64,000 nucleotides of DNA from Synechococcus sp. BL107 (GCF_000153805.1 NZ_DS022298.1:1223434-1287433), one strand, 5' to 3'; positions 32,841 through 43,121 are shown, counted from the first letter of the stretch. The notes: generated by a model not told the origin, from the sequence alone. A program made the numbers and translations.

Positions 32841-34409
32841 GTGTTCGAAGCTTTGGGCGATCAGCAGCAATGGGATGCCGTCGTGATCGGCTCCGGTGTG
32901 GGTGGTTTAGTCACAGCGAGCCAACTCGCGGCGAAGGGTGCAAAAACGCTGGTGCTGGAGAGATACCTCATTCCTGGTGGGAGCGGAGGTGCCTTTCATC
33001 GGAACGGTTACACCTTTGATGTGGGGGCCTCGATGATTTTTGGCTTTGGGGAGAAGGGCTACACCAACTTGCTAACGCGCGCTCTGGCGGACATCGGGGA
33101 ACACTGCGACACCATTCCTGATCAGGCCCAGCTGGAATATCACATGCCCGGTGGGTTACGCATTGCCGTCGACCGCGACTACGACACCTTTATTGCCGAT
33201 CTTTCAGCCCGTTTCCCCCATGAAGCGACGGGAATTCGCCGCTTTTACGACGCCTGTTGGCAGGTGTTCAACTGCCTTGATGCGATGCCGTTGTTGTCGC
33301 TGGAGGATCCTGCTTATCTCACCAAGGTTTTTTTCAAAGCGCCTTTCGCCTGCTTGGGATTAGCGCGTTGGCTTCCTTTCAACGTCGGGGCCGTGGCGCG
33401 TCAGCACATCAAAGATCCCCAACTACTGAAGTTCATTGATATCGAATGTTTTTGCTGGTCGGTGATGCCGGCCGATCGAACACCAATGATCAACGCTGGC
33501 ATGGTGTTTTCAGACCGTCATGCCGGTGGGATCAACTACCCCAAAGGGGGGGTGGGTGTGATTTCTCAAAAGCTTGTGAAAGGTTTGGAGCGCCATGGGG
33601 GAGAGATTCGCTACAAAGCCCGCGTCACTCAAGTGTTGATTGAAGAGGGCCAGGCGATTGGCGTGAAGTTGGCCGATGGTGAAATCATCCATGCCAAACG
33701 GGTGATTTCCAATGCCACCCGTTGGGACACCTTCTCTGGTGAGGTGGGAGCAGCGAAGGGGGAAAGTCAGGCCCTTGTCGGGGCCGAACAAACTCCCGCC
33801 AAGGAACAGGTTTGGCGGCGACGTTATGTGCCTTCGCCCTCGTTTCTATCGCTTCACCTGGGTGTACGGGCCGACTTGATTCCGGCAGGCACCCATTGTC
33901 ATCACCTGTTGCTGGAGGACTGGGAGCGGATGGAAGACGAGCAGGGCGTGATTTTTGTGTCGATGCCATCTCTGCTCGACCCCGATTTAGCACCCTCGGG
34001 GCATCACATCGTCCATACATTCACGCCGTCATCAATGGAGGCGTGGAAAGGGCTGAATCCTTCGGATTACAAAGCCAAAAAAGAGGCTGATGCGGCACGG
34101 ATGATTCAACGCTTGGAGGCGATTCTTCCTGGCTTGTCTGAGGCGATCACCCACAAGGAGATCGGAACACCGCGCAGTCACCGACGTTTCTTGGGACGTT
34201 TCCAAGGCAGTTATGGACCGATTCCAGCAATGCAATTGCCAGGATTGTTGCCGATGCCGTTCAATCGCACGGGGGTGAAACATCTGTATTGCGTTGGGGA
34301 TTCATGTTTCCCCGGGCAAGGTTTGAATGCTGTGGCCTTCAGTGGTTTTGCCTGTGCACACAGGGTTGGTGCCGATTTGGGCCTCAACCCTTGGGCTCTG
34401 CCGGCGTGA
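32841..34409 (+). CDS. crtH: carotenoid cis-trans isomerase CrtH
   Basis: 522 aa. FAD-dependent isomerase that turns prolycopene to all-trans-lycopene. N-terminal dinucleotide fold (DAVVIGSGVGGLVTASQLAA .. VLERYLIPGGSGGAF), DVGASMIFGFGEKGYTNLL, and C-terminal GDSCFPGQGLNAVAFSGFAC. Length and motifs fit CrtISO rather than the desaturases CrtP/CrtQ. GTG start. Confidence 0.95.
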   Translation: MFEALGDQQQWDAVVIGSGVGGLVTASQLAAKGAKTLVLERYLIPGGSGGAFHRNGYTFDVGASMIFGFGEKGYTNLLTRALADIGEHCDTIPDQAQLEYHMPGGLRIAVDRDYDTFIADLSARFPHEATGIRRFYDACWQVFNCLDAMPLLSLEDPAYLTKVFFKAPFACLGLARWLPFNVGAVARQHIKDPQLLKFIDIECFCWSVMPADRTPMINAGMVFSDRHAGGINYPKGGVGVISQKLVKGLERHGGEIRYKARVTQVLIEEGQAIGVKLADGEIIHAKRVISNATRWDTFSGEVGAAKGESQALVGAEQTPAKEQVWRRRYVPSPSFLSLHLGVRADLIPAGTHCHHLLLEDWERMEDEQGVIFVSMPSLLDPDLAPSGHHIVHTFTPSSMEAWKGLNPSDYKAKKEADAARMIQRLEAILPGLSEAITHKEIGTPRSHRRFLGRFQGSYGPIPAMQLPGLLPMPFNRTGVKHLYCVGDSCFPGQGLNAVAFSGFACAHRVGADLGLNPWALPA

Positions 34410-34445
34410 TGGGCTGATTAGCCTTTCGAGAGTGGAAAAGAAGTG

Positions 34446-34730
34446 ATGCCGAACAATCCGCAGCCTTCGTCAGAAGATTTAGCCCGATTTATGGAGCAAC
34501 GCGGGGACATCCATAAGCCGTGGAACCTTCAAATTCTTCGTCTTCAGAAACTCAAAGAGGCCAAAAACAGCATGGATCCGATGGAGTACATCGCCAAACT
34601 GCAAGAGGCCCATGCAGATTTGATGCGCTTGGGCAAATTTTGGAAGGGGCGAGAAGCCGAAGTGTTTGAAGGTTCCTATGTGCCGTCCGCTCTTATTGAG
34701 CCATTGCCTGGATCATCCGACGATCGCTGA
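34446..34730 (+). CDS. conserved small soluble protein, 94 aa
   Basis: ATG at 34446. Helical and charged (LARFMEQRGDIHKPWNLQIL, MDPMEYIAKLQEAHADLMRL), with WKGREAEVFEGSYVPSALIE. I believe it is conserved in cyanobacteria; the function is unknown. It stops 5 nt before the next gene, suggesting co-transcription. Confidence 0.7.
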   Translation: MPNNPQPSSEDLARFMEQRGDIHKPWNLQILRLQKLKEAKNSMDPMEYIAKLQEAHADLMRLGKFWKGREAEVFEGSYVPSALIEPLPGSSDDR

Positions 34731-34735
34731 ATTCC

Positions 34736-35281
34736 ATGGAACGCTTTGGTCTTTCACCCTTAATTCGCTTCACCCTGCTGGCTTTGTACGTGGCTTTGGT
34801 GCTTCCGCTGCCCGTCCTGGCTCCTGAACCATTGAGGCCCTGGATGGTGGCAGGTTTACTGACGGGGCTGGTGTTGGTCTTGGGGTTGCTTAGCGAGCAG
34901 GTCGAAACCGATGCAGCAGGCCTTCGGGTGCGTTATCCCGGCTGGATTCGTTGGTTGTTGCGTCGGAGTTGGTCGATGGAGTGGGCCGATATCCGTGGAT
35001 TGGTCCCCGTTGGGACGAGCCAGGGTGGAACCGTGTACTACCTAAAGGCCGCTGACTGTCGCCATCAATTACTACCTCAGCGAATCGAGCGATTTGATTT
35101 GTTTTTGAAACTTCTGAGTGAACGGTCCTCCGTTTCAACGAAGGGAATTGGTCGCCTCACTCCTCCTTGGACATATCAGGTGCTTGCTTCCCTCGCAGCT
35201 CTCATGGTGGTTGGAGAGCTGGCATCCGGTTTGGCGATGAGCCAGGGCTGGATCAGCTTGCCGGCAGGTTATCCAGGCTGA
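34736..35281 (+). CDS. membrane protein, PH-like domain between spans
   Basis: 181 aa. Two hydrophobic helices at the N-terminus (FTLLALYVALVLPLPVLAP, WMVAGLLTGLVLVLGLLSE), a soluble middle (ETDAAGLRVRYPGWIRWLLR .. WADIRGLVPVGTSQGGTVYY) with a bPH-like pattern, and one more helix near the end. Conserved in cyanobacteria; role unknown. Its last 29 nt overlap the convergent response-regulator gene. Confidence 0.7.
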   Translation: MERFGLSPLIRFTLLALYVALVLPLPVLAPEPLRPWMVAGLLTGLVLVLGLLSEQVETDAAGLRVRYPGWIRWLLRRSWSMEWADIRGLVPVGTSQGGTVYYLKAADCRHQLLPQRIERFDLFLKLLSERSSVSTKGIGRLTPPWTYQVLASLAALMVVGELASGLAMSQGWISLPAGYPG

Positions 35282-35957
35282 AGCGATAGCCCCGTTGACG
35301 CACGGTGGTGATGCCACCACCCTCGCCAAGTCCAGCCTGCTCGAGCTTGCGCCGCAGGGTGAGAACTTGAGTATCGACAGAGCGGGGACCACCACTGAAG
35401 GGAGGCCACGCCATCCGAAGCAATTCTTGGCGACTGCGAACCAACCCAGGTGGCATGAGCAAGGCACAAAGCAGTGCGAATTCCCGAGGACTGAGTTCCA
35501 CCGGTTTGTCGCGAAGCGTCACCTGCCTTAGCAGCAAATGCACCTCAAGCGGACCGACGGTGACACGTTCTTGAAGCCCGCTATGACCTCTCTTTAAAAG
35601 TGTGCGGCATCGTGCTGCTAGCTCTTCTAAGCCAAAGGGCTTGCGCAAAACATCGTCAGCCCCATCGTCCAGGAGGCCGACAACAGGTTCGGCACCAGTA
35701 CGGGCTGTCAACACGATCACAGGACAACGAAGTTGTCCAGCAAGGCGTAGGGCAGAACTCTGCTCGAGGATCTCTGCACTCACCAGGAGATCTGGCGATT
35801 GATCCTGACAAACCTCTAGCGCTTCGACGGCTCGACCAACGGCTGCGGTGAGGTGGCCGTCTTGGCGGAGACGCTGCACCAAAACAGTGCGGAGGGTGGG
35901 ATGGGGCTCAACCACCAGAACACGTGATGGTTCAAGACCACTTCCTGAGTCAGGCAT
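35253..35957 (-). CDS. atypical OmpR-type response regulator
   Basis: 234 aa from ATG at 35957. Receiver (about residues 11-122) plus OmpR winged helix (LEVHLLLRQVTLRDKPVELS .. SVDTQVLTLRRKLEQAGLG). The receiver keeps Thr84 (VLTAR) and Lys106 (LRKPF), but the acidic pair is Glu17-Pro18 (VVEPHP) and the phospho-acceptor position is Ala61 in PDLLVSAEIL. It should not be phosphorylated in the usual way. NblR in Synechococcus 7942 is a known atypical regulator, so an NblR-like role is possible but unproven. TTG at 36032 is an alternative start. Confidence 0.85.
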   Translation of the reverse strand: MPDSGSGLEPSRVLVVEPHPTLRTVLVQRLRQDGHLTAAVGRAVEALEVCQDQSPDLLVSAEILEQSSALRLAGQLRCPVIVLTARTGAEPVVGLLDDGADDVLRKPFGLEELAARCRTLLKRGHSGLQERVTVGPLEVHLLLRQVTLRDKPVELSPREFALLCALLMPPGLVRSRQELLRMAWPPFSGGPRSVDTQVLTLRRKLEQAGLGEGGGITTVRQRGYRFSLDNLPAS

Positions 35958-36095
35958 GGTGATGGCCTGGTCAGTGGGAATGCTCGACTCAGTAAGTAAG
36001 TCTTGTGGCGTTGAAGTCACTGGATCGAACAATGCGCGACTAGGCTAGTACCAATTTCACGTAGTGCTGGTAGCGAGAGCTGCCAACCCCGATCA

Positions 36096-36368
36096 ATGAC
36101 GTCACTTGATGACCCACAGGCCATCCGTCATTTCCAATCCATTTGTGACGCGTGCCAGGAGCTCACAACGCGATATCACACGCCCTCCGAGCTGCGGCTT
36201 TACGCCGATGGTTATCTTCATGCGCTTCGAAAAACTGGCTCTCTCGACGTCCGTGAGCAGCATCGCCTAGAGCAGTTAATCGACCGCTGGATCTTGGATC
36301 CATCGAGTTTCATTGGCCCGGATGGGGACGTCAGCACGCTCTACATGCAGCATCCCCACGGCTATTAA
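36096..36368 (+). CDS. conserved cyanobacterial small protein, probably DUF6761
   Basis: 90 aa, all helical: DDPQAIRHFQSICDACQELT, PSELRLYADGYLHALRKTGS, LEQLIDRWILDPSSFIGPDG. Pattern matches a cyanobacterial family I know as DUF6761. Function unknown. Divergent from the response regulator. Confidence 0.7.
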   Translation: MTSLDDPQAIRHFQSICDACQELTTRYHTPSELRLYADGYLHALRKTGSLDVREQHRLEQLIDRWILDPSSFIGPDGDVSTLYMQHPHGY

Positions 36369-36374
36369 ATCCCT

Positions 36375-36698
36375 CTAACTGGCGAGAGCAATTTCAAGTT
36401 TTTCCTTGAGTTCGCCAGAGTTATACATCTCGATCAGGATGTCTGATCCACCCATAAATTCCCCTTTGACGTAGATCTGAGGAATGGTTGGCCAACTTGA
36501 GAATTCTTTGATTCCCTGACGAATCTCCATGTCAGAGAGCACATCGAAGGTTTCAAAAGCCACCCCGAGGGAGTGAAGAATCTGAACCACGTTGTTGGAG
36601 AAGCCACATTGCGGCATCAATTTTGAGCCCTTCATGAAAACGAAGATTGGGCTCGTCGCGATCAAGCCTTCGATGCGTGATTTCGTGGAAGCGTCCAT
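36375..36698 (-). CDS. grxD: monothiol glutaredoxin, Grx4/Grx5 type
   Basis: 107 aa. Active-site CGFS in KLMPQCGFSNNVVQIL and glutathione-binding WPTIPQIYVKGEFMGGSDIL. CGFS glutaredoxins carry and transfer [2Fe-2S] clusters, often with BolA partners. A bolA gene lies 24 nt upstream on the same strand, which supports that partnership. Confidence 0.95.
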   Translation of the reverse strand: MDASTKSRIEGLIATSPIFVFMKGSKLMPQCGFSNNVVQILHSLGVAFETFDVLSDMEIRQGIKEFSSWPTIPQIYVKGEFMGGSDILIEMYNSGELKEKLEIALAS

Positions 36699-36722
36699 GA
36701 CGAGGAAAGGAGGTCTCGAGAA

Positions 36723-36956
36723 TTAGGAAGGGACGGATGTGCTGAGTGCCAAAGCATGAATGGCCTCACTGGCGAGCTCCTGTTGAAGGGCTCCATACAC
36801 CATTTGGTGTTGCCGGATCCGCGTTAGGCCACTGAATGCGGAAGACACCACACTCACTTGAAGATGGTCTCCACCGCCAGTGAGATCTTCAACGGTCACC
36901 GTTGCATCAGGAATGGCACGTTGGATTGCAGATTCGACCGCGGACGGCTGCACCAT
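36723..36956 (-). CDS. bolA: BolA family protein
   Basis: 77 aa from ATG at 36956. BolA signature: [38 protein letters not shown] and [16 protein letters not shown]. The His in GGGDHLQ is a likely cluster ligand in Grx-BolA complexes. Directly precedes grxD. A start five codons earlier is possible. Confidence 0.9.
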   Translation of the reverse strand: MVQPSAVESAIQRAIPDATVTVEDLTGGGDHLQVSVVSSAFSGLTRIRQHQMVYGALQQELASEAIHALALSTSVPS

Positions 36957-36994
36957 GACGAAAACTCCCAATTCAATGATGTTGGCAGATGAAC

Positions 36995-37522
36995 TCAGCT
37001 GCCAGGCCTTGATGCACCCTTGAACTCCGTTTCGACAAAACCAAGTTCGACAAGGCTCTGATAAGCCTTTTGGCCCTGAGGTTTGGATGGTGTCATCAGT
37101 TTCACCACCTCAACAAGGACGGGAACGGCCACTTCAGGTTGGTTTTGACGACGGAAGATGGCCGCTAAGCGCAAATCTGATTCCGCCAATAAGCCAAGGG
37201 CTTCACGTCCTTTTTCGTCCATCTCCCGGGGGATGCGTGCATCCAGTCCGCGGAAAGCGCCGCTTAAATCGCGATAAAACGACAACAGCTGTTTTGACAC
37301 TTTGCGTGCTTTGTCGTACTCGATACGAGCGCTAGCGAGGTCTCCCCGGGCTGCGGCGGCGTCACCACGGGAAATCATCCCGCGAACGGCCGATGGATTA
37401 AAGCCAGTGTCGCTTTGCGCCAAAACCCTGTCGCTGGTCGCCTGTTGAGCCAGAAGGGGAGGAGCCGTGACACCAAGCGTGGCCACCAGGGCGGCAGCCG
37501 TCAGCAGAGAGCGACAACCCAT
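36995..37522 (-). CDS. secreted helical protein, TPR-like
   Basis: 175 aa. Signal peptide ([20 protein letters not shown], then PPLLAQ) followed by a helical domain with a TPR-like repeat ([20 protein letters not shown]). Conserved in marine cyanobacteria as far as I recall. Periplasmic or lumenal scaffold role possible; unknown. Confidence 0.7.
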   Translation of the reverse strand: MGCRSLLTAAALVATLGVTAPPLLAQQATSDRVLAQSDTGFNPSAVRGMISRGDAAAARGDLASARIEYDKARKVSKQLLSFYRDLSGAFRGLDARIPREMDEKGREALGLLAESDLRLAAIFRRQNQPEVAVPVLVEVVKLMTPSKPQGQKAYQSLVELGFVETEFKGASRPGS

Positions 37523-37551
37523 GGGGTCATACAGAGCAATTTGCGCGGACT

Positions 37552-38310
37552 TTAGAAGGCTTTTAGCGGTCGTCCAACAGCCTTGCGGGCCGCTTGTTCA
37601 GCCGTATGCATCGCAGCGGTGAGTTGGTCGTTGAATTGTTGCGCCGCATCTCGGCCCGTTTCATTGGGGACGTGCAACGCCTCGCCAAAGCAGACCGCGG
37701 CACGACTCAACGGGCGTGGCGGCGCTTGGCTGTAGCCCAGACCAACTGGAATGACAGGAACTTGGACCCCCTGGCTTTGGGCGAGCTGGGCAAGACGCAT
37801 CAGCCCACCACGCACCTGAATCGGGGCATCGCTGCGTTGAATCCGCCCTTCTGGAAACATCACCAATTGCTGGCCACTGGCCAATAAATCAATGGCAAAC
37901 CGAAGTGTGGTCATCGACGGGCGACCTTGATTCACAGGGAAACAGCCCAAACGTTGCAGGAACCATCCCTGCAGTCCTTTCATTTCCGTCGTTGTCACCA
38001 TGAAGCGACAGTCACGACCCGTGACCCGTCGGCCTGCTGCCATGGGCAAAAGCAGAGCATCCCAACGGGCTCGATGGGTTGGTGCTAACAGAACAGGTCC
38101 GTGATGCGGCAGGCGTTCGCGATGTAACACCAACCGTTCCCGGAATTGCAATGGCAGCGCCAAGTCTTGGGTGGCAAGCATGGCCAAGGGTGCCCAGAAG
38201 CGGTCGATCCCGACCTGCAGAGCGCTTTCTCGTGTTGCCAGTGCCGCTGTCAACGGTGAACAGTCGTCAGGAAAACCTCGAGAATGTAAGGCCCGCTGGC
38301 CAACCTGCAT
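37552..38310 (-). CDS. plsC: 1-acyl-glycerol-3-phosphate acyltransferase family
   Basis: 252 aa. PlsC block I is THRARWD (His79-x4-Asp84), block [18 protein letters not shown], block [13 protein letters not shown], block [12 protein letters not shown]. It makes or remodels phosphatidic acid at the membrane. Several plsC-like genes exist in cyanobacteria, so the exact acyl acceptor is uncertain. Divergent from pdxJ by 27 nt. Confidence 0.85.
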   Translation of the reverse strand: MQVGQRALHSRGFPDDCSPLTAALATRESALQVGIDRFWAPLAMLATQDLALPLQFRERLVLHRERLPHHGPVLLAPTHRARWDALLLPMAAGRRVTGRDCRFMVTTTEMKGLQGWFLQRLGCFPVNQGRPSMTTLRFAIDLLASGQQLVMFPEGRIQRSDAPIQVRGGLMRLAQLAQSQGVQVPVIPVGLGYSQAPPRPLSRAAVCFGEALHVPNETGRDAAQQFNDQLTAAMHTAEQAARKAVGRPLKAF

Positions 38311-38337
38311 AGGATTTGGCCATCAATACAAGCCTCC

Positions 38338-39087
38338 ATGGCCAGCTTGGGCGTCAATATCGATCACATTGCCAACATTCGCGAAGCGCGACGCACGGTG
38401 GAACCCGATCCCGTGCCGATGGCGATGCTTGCTGAATTGGGTGGTGCTGATGGGATCACGGTCCATCTCCGAGAAGATCGACGTCACATTCAAGATCGTG
38501 ACGTTGAGTTGTTGCGGCAGACCGTTCGGTCTCGACTGAACTTAGAGATGGCTGCTACGGACGAGATGGTGGCCATTGCTTTGAAGGTGAAGCCAGACAT
38601 GGTGACGCTGGTACCCGAGCATCGCCAAGAGGTGACAACGGAGGGTGGTCTTGATGTGGTTGCCCAGTTGTCGGAACTCACTGGAATGGTGAGCCGGCTC
38701 CAAAGCAACGGAATTCCCGTGAGCTTGTTTGTGGATCCTGCGGCGACCCAATTGCAAGGGTGTATTGATTCAGGGGCGCGTTGGGTGGAACTCCACACCG
38801 GGCGTTATGCGGAAGCCAGTTGGAATGAGCAGCCCCATGAATTAGCTCGGCTTACCGAGGGCACCGCCACGGCCCGTGCCATGGGATTACGCGTCAATGC
38901 AGGTCATGGGCTCACGTATCAGAACGTGGAGCCTGTGGCGGCGATCCCGGGAATGGAAGAACTGAACATTGGCCATACGATCGTTGCCCGTGCTGTTGTC
39001 GTTGGACTGCAACAGGCGGTGCGTGAAATGAAGGCGTTGGTTCAGAATCCCCGTCGTGACCCCTTGTTTGGACAGGCACTCGGATGA
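38338..39087 (+). CDS. pdxJ: pyridoxine 5'-phosphate synthase
   Basis: 249 aa TIM barrel. [39 protein letters not shown] and [20 protein letters not shown] are PdxJ hallmarks (phosphate and metal sites). Joins 1-deoxyxylulose 5-phosphate and 3-amino-2-oxopropyl phosphate in vitamin B6 synthesis. The stop overlaps the next gene by 4 nt. Confidence 0.95.
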   Translation: MASLGVNIDHIANIREARRTVEPDPVPMAMLAELGGADGITVHLREDRRHIQDRDVELLRQTVRSRLNLEMAATDEMVAIALKVKPDMVTLVPEHRQEVTTEGGLDVVAQLSELTGMVSRLQSNGIPVSLFVDPAATQLQGCIDSGARWVELHTGRYAEASWNEQPHELARLTEGTATARAMGLRVNAGHGLTYQNVEPVAAIPGMEELNIGHTIVARAVVVGLQQAVREMKALVQNPRRDPLFGQALG

Positions 39088-39404
39088 CCACATATCACTT
39101 CGTTGCCGCCAGCGAGACGTTCCTCACCGTTGATGAACCTCTCGAGGAAGTGCTCAAGGAGCGTCGGCGCCACTACGCCGAAACCAACCGAGAGATCGAC
39201 TTTTGGTTGGTGAGACGCCCTGCATTCCTTCAAGCATCAGAGCTTGGCGAGTTGGCCAGCCAAGTGCCTCAACCGGCCGCCGCGGTTGTATCCACAGATG
39301 AAAAATTCATCACATTTTTGAAATTACGGTTGGAATACGTTGCCGTGGGACGTTTCGAAGCTCCCTCCTCGACCATTCCTGACCCCTTGTCTGGCAGCAT
39401 TTGA
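39084..39404 (+). CDS. DUF2488 family protein
   Basis: 106 aa: [61 protein letters not shown] cyanobacterial and plastid family of unknown function. ATGA overlaps with both pdxJ before and the next gene after, so the three genes form one transcript. Confidence 0.85.
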   Translation: MTTYHFVAASETFLTVDEPLEEVLKERRRHYAETNREIDFWLVRRPAFLQASELGELASQVPQPAAAVVSTDEKFITFLKLRLEYVAVGRFEAPSSTIPDPLSGSI

Positions 39405-39649
39405 TGCATCCAAGTTCATTACCCGTTTCCAAACGGATCACGTTGTTGGTTCGAGCTTTGAATGGTGCCGAAAAAACCAATCAGGCCCTCGCAACATGTG
39501 CGGATGGCGATGCCATGGTGGATATCTTGTTGGGTGCATCCGCGAAGCTTGGCCTTGGGTTGACGCGCCGCGATCTGACTGAAACTCCGCCCATTCGCGA
39601 TTGGATTTGGTTTAAAAATAACCAACCCTTAATTACAATTGGCAAGTGA
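39401..39649 (+). CDS. Nif11-like domain protein
   Basis: 82 aa. The pattern ALNGAEKTNQALATCADGDA, MVDILLGASAKLGLGLTRRD, then a C-terminal WIWFKNNQPLITIG is like Nif11-type domains. No GG-motif peptide precursor tail is present, so it is not a bacteriocin precursor. ATGA overlap with the DUF2488 gene. Function unknown. Confidence 0.6.
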   Translation: MMHPSSLPVSKRITLLVRALNGAEKTNQALATCADGDAMVDILLGASAKLGLGLTRRDLTETPPIRDWIWFKNNQPLITIGK

Positions 39650-39879
39650 ATTAAAAGGTTAGTTGATTTAGTGAAAAGTCGAATGATCGCTATAAGTTTT
39701 TTCTTTTTGAATCAATTCTTTCGAGGTTGATGGGTATCGCTATCGACTCGGTCAATGATTTGTCTTGTTCTTGGCACTGCCACCTCTGATGTCTGGCAAG
39801 TCAGGAGCTGATTATTTTGTGGGGGTAGGCCAGCCCAGCTCGAGCGGGTGCTTTCTGTTCCAACTGATGATTCAGGATT

Positions 39880-42800
39880 TTGCTGACCCTCTATCGCAGC
39901 AACCGCGCTGAATTCCTCGCTCAGTTGCTGGCTCAGCAACTGATTGACCAGCAACCGGGCCCGTTGGAGACGCTGGAGGTGATGGTGAACACCTGGCCCA
40001 CCAGCCGTTGGTTGGGGGAACAACTTGCGGTGGCGAATGGAATTAGCTCCTTGGTTCGATTCCCCTTCCCAGGTAGTCGATTTCGAGAGTTGGTTCGTCA
40101 GGTTTTAGACCTCCCGCCAAAGGAAGCCGATCCTTGGCGCGCCAACCAATTGGTGTGGCCGGTGTTGGAAATCCTCCCAGAGTTGCTCGAGCAGCCAGCC
40201 GCCCTGCCGCTCAAGCGTTGGTTGGATGGTCGGGAGGGAGGTCGCCATCCCCAAGCCCTCAGCCGTGATCGCTGGCAGCTGGCCCGAATGATCGCTGATG
40301 CCTTCGACGATTACGCCCTCTATCGCGCTGATCAACTGGCTCAGTGGAGTGCCTCTCCATCATCAGCAGAGACCGATTGGCAACCACTGCTTTGGCGTCG
40401 TCTGGCGGATCAGCTGAACCGCCCACCCTTTGGCCTGCAGGTCCGTGACGCCATCGACCGATTGCGGCGCGGTGTCGTGTCCGCTGATTCTCTGCCAAAG
40501 CGACTGCGTTTGTTTGGAATCAGTGCCCTTGCCCCCGTGCAAGTGGATTTGATTCAGGCCCTCTCGGGTGTTCTTGATGTAGAGGTGTATCTCCTCACGC
40601 CTTGCCCCGATCTTTGGCAACGCTGTGGTAGCCGTCGGGAGTTGCTTCAGGAGGCTTGGTTGGAGCCCCCAGATGGGCGTTGGCTTGAGGCGGCACCGAG
40701 GTTGGAGGCCAGTTTTGGCCGCATGGGGGCTGAGTTCCAGCAATTGTTGGAGGGGTCGGGTGATGTGCAATTGGGTGAGCGGCGCGAGGGAGATCTCTTT
40801 GCGTCACCGGTGCAGATGGCTGCACTATCTCCGGGCTCTCCATCCCTCCTGGAACAGCTGCAGGAGCAGCTTGTTGATCCGGATCAGTCGGGAGGACTAC
40901 ACCGAATAGCCAAGGATCAATCCCTCTTATTCCAAGCAGCGCCTGGACCTTGGCGGGAGGTGCAACTGGTGCGCGATCGGATTCTCCAATGGCTTGCTGC
41001 GGATCCAGACCTCGCTCCGCGTGATGTGCTGGTGATGACGCCGCAGGTGGATCGATATGCCCCGTTGCTGAATTCAGTGTTCAACGATGCCGATGCCATC
41101 GGTGTTGATCTGCCCTGGCGTCTCACCGACCGCACTCAGCAAAGCAGCCCTGGCCTGTCAATGGCCATGCTCAATCTGCTGGAGCTGGCGGCGGGGCGTC
41201 TAACGGCAACCGGCTTAGAGCAATGGTTGGCCAACCCTGCTCTTCAAGAATTACAGGGGTTGTCGTCCGAGGACTGCACTCTGATGACGCGGGTTTTGCA
41301 GCACACCGGTTTCCGTTGGGGTCTGGATGCAACGGAACGGGGTGGAGACGAAACCCATGGGTTGCGTTGGTGTTTAGACCGCTGGCTTTTGGGCCTGGTG
41401 TTGCCTGTTCGTGATGGATTAGCCCCTGCGGGTGCGGCACCGTTCCAGTGGGAATTGGATCCGGAACGCTTAGTGCGGTGGTGGACGCTGTTGGATCGCA
41501 TGGCTCGGATGCTCGAGCAGTTCAGGCGACCCCAGACTTGTGCTGCATGGGTGGCGTTGCTGCAGTCGGTACTCCAGGAGTTGTTTGGGGATGGTCGTGC
41601 TTGGAGTGGTGAATTACAAACGTGGACTGCTGCTTTAGAAGACTGGCGATTGCGGGCCGTGGATTGTGCGCTGGAGCTGGACATTGCCGTTGTCTTGGAG
41701 GTGCTCAATGAAGCCCTGTCGGTGGATAGCGGTCGCTTTGGGCATCGCACTGGCTCGCTCACCATCAGCGCCTTGGAACCGATGCGGGCGATCCCCCACA
41801 AGGTGATTGTGTTGATGGGGCTGGATGGCGCCGTGTTCCCGCGTCCCAATCAACGCCCCGGCTTCCATTTGCTCGAGCAGCACCGACGGCTTGGGGATCC
41901 CCGCGGTAGTGATCAAGACCGGTACGTCTTATTGGAGGCGTTGATGTCGGCACGACGCCACCTATTGATCAGTTGGTGTGGTCGTAATGAACGCACCGGA
42001 GAGGCCCAACCCCCTGCGGCTCCAGTGGAGCAATGGTTGGCCCAACTCCAGCAGGAGTTGTCCAGCAGCAGCACCGATGGGTTGGTGCTAACGCCAGCTG
42101 CCAACCCCCTTGCACGTAGCAACTTTCAAATCGAGGCTCCTTTGAGTTGCGATCGCCGTCAGTTGGAGGCCCGCCGCTGGTTGGATCGTTCTCGACCGGA
42201 ACCGCAACAGGCCTTGGCGTGGCCGCCGGCCTGGACGTTTCCTCTCGCGGACTCAAGGATCAGTTCCATGCCAGAGGAGCCGTTGGTATTTGAAGAGCTC
42301 CTGCGCTGGATGCATCAACCCCAGGCAGCTTGGTTGCGCTCGAAGGGGCTACGACCAGGTGAGGGGATTGATGCCGTGGAGGATCTCGACCCCCTCGAGC
42401 TCAATGCCCTTGAGCGTTATCAGCTGCTGGATCAAAACCTGGAGCCGTTGCTTGTCGCCGGAACGCTGCCGGATTGGCCTTCGCTGCTGGCCGGTCAGGG
42501 GGTGATGCCGGCTGGAGCTGGTGCGGCCCTAGAGCAACAGGAGTTGGCAGATCGTTGGCAACGCCTCAGACGTCAGCTCGACAGCCTCGGCCCTTGCCGT
42601 CGTGAGGGCGTCGTGATTGAAGGTGTTCTCCGACCGCTTGTTTTTGCTGGGGAGACCCAAGTGGTTGTTCAGGCGGGAATGCTCAGTGTGAGGGGGGTGA
42701 TGCGTGGATGGCTTCAACATCTCCACCTTTGCCGGTTGACGCCAACTCCCACAGCGGTGATAGCCCGCAGTACCCGTGTCATCGGTGCGGAGATTCACCT

Positions 42801-43113
42801 GCATTGGATGGCGTTGCCAGCGGATCAGGCGGAGGAGCAGCTGGTAACGCTGCAACGACTCGCCCAGCAGGGGATGCATCAGTGCTGGCCTGTTCCCCCT
42901 AAAAGTGGTTGGCAGATGGTTTGGCATGAGCAGCGCAAACCAGGTACGGGCTTGGATCGTTTTCGAACATGTTGGCAAGAGGAGTGCCTGTCGCCTGCGC
43001 TTCAGCTTTGTTTCGGAGCGGAGCTGGAGGCGGATGCGTTGTTGCAGACACCAGGCTTCGATGAAGCCTGTTCTGCGCTGTATCAACCCCTGTTTCAAGC
43101 GCGGCGGAGTTGA
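39880..43113 (+). CDS. recC: exodeoxyribonuclease V, RecC (gamma) subunit
   Basis: 1077 aa. Starts MLTLYRSNRAEFLAQLLAQQ and has the RecC features NTWPTSRWLGEQLAVANGI, RFPFPGSRFRELVRQVLD, LRLFGISALAPVQVDLIQAL, and VLMGLDGAVFPRP. It is the Chi-recognising subunit of the RecBCD helicase-nuclease. TTG start. recB starts just after its stop. Confidence 0.95.
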   Translation: MLTLYRSNRAEFLAQLLAQQLIDQQPGPLETLEVMVNTWPTSRWLGEQLAVANGISSLVRFPFPGSRFRELVRQVLDLPPKEADPWRANQLVWPVLEILPELLEQPAALPLKRWLDGREGGRHPQALSRDRWQLARMIADAFDDYALYRADQLAQWSASPSSAETDWQPLLWRRLADQLNRPPFGLQVRDAIDRLRRGVVSADSLPKRLRLFGISALAPVQVDLIQALSGVLDVEVYLLTPCPDLWQRCGSRRELLQEAWLEPPDGRWLEAAPRLEASFGRMGAEFQQLLEGSGDVQLGERREGDLFASPVQMAALSPGSPSLLEQLQEQLVDPDQSGGLHRIAKDQSLLFQAAPGPWREVQLVRDRILQWLAADPDLAPRDVLVMTPQVDRYAPLLNSVFNDADAIGVDLPWRLTDRTQQSSPGLSMAMLNLLELAAGRLTATGLEQWLANPALQELQGLSSEDCTLMTRVLQHTGFRWGLDATERGGDETHGLRWCLDRWLLGLVLPVRDGLAPAGAAPFQWELDPERLVRWWTLLDRMARMLEQFRRPQTCAAWVALLQSVLQELFGDGRAWSGELQTWTAALEDWRLRAVDCALELDIAVVLEVLNEALSVDSGRFGHRTGSLTISALEPMRAIPHKVIVLMGLDGAVFPRPNQRPGFHLLEQHRRLGDPRGSDQDRYVLLEALMSARRHLLISWCGRNERTGEAQPPAAPVEQWLAQLQQELSSSSTDGLVLTPAANPLARSNFQIEAPLSCDRRQLEARRWLDRSRPEPQQALAWPPAWTFPLADSRISSMPEEPLVFEELLRWMHQPQAAWLRSKGLRPGEGIDAVEDLDPLELNALERYQLLDQNLEPLLVAGTLPDWPSLLAGQGVMPAGAGAALEQQELADRWQRLRRQLDSLGPCRREGVVIEGVLRPLVFAGETQVVVQAGMLSVRGVMRGWLQHLHLCRLTPTPTAVIARSTRVIGAEIHLHWMALPADQAEEQLVTLQRLAQQGMHQCWPVPPKSGWQMVWHEQRKPGTGLDRFRTCWQEECLSPALQLCFGAELEADALLQTPGFDEACSALYQPLFQARRS

Positions 43114-43121
43114 TCGCAACC

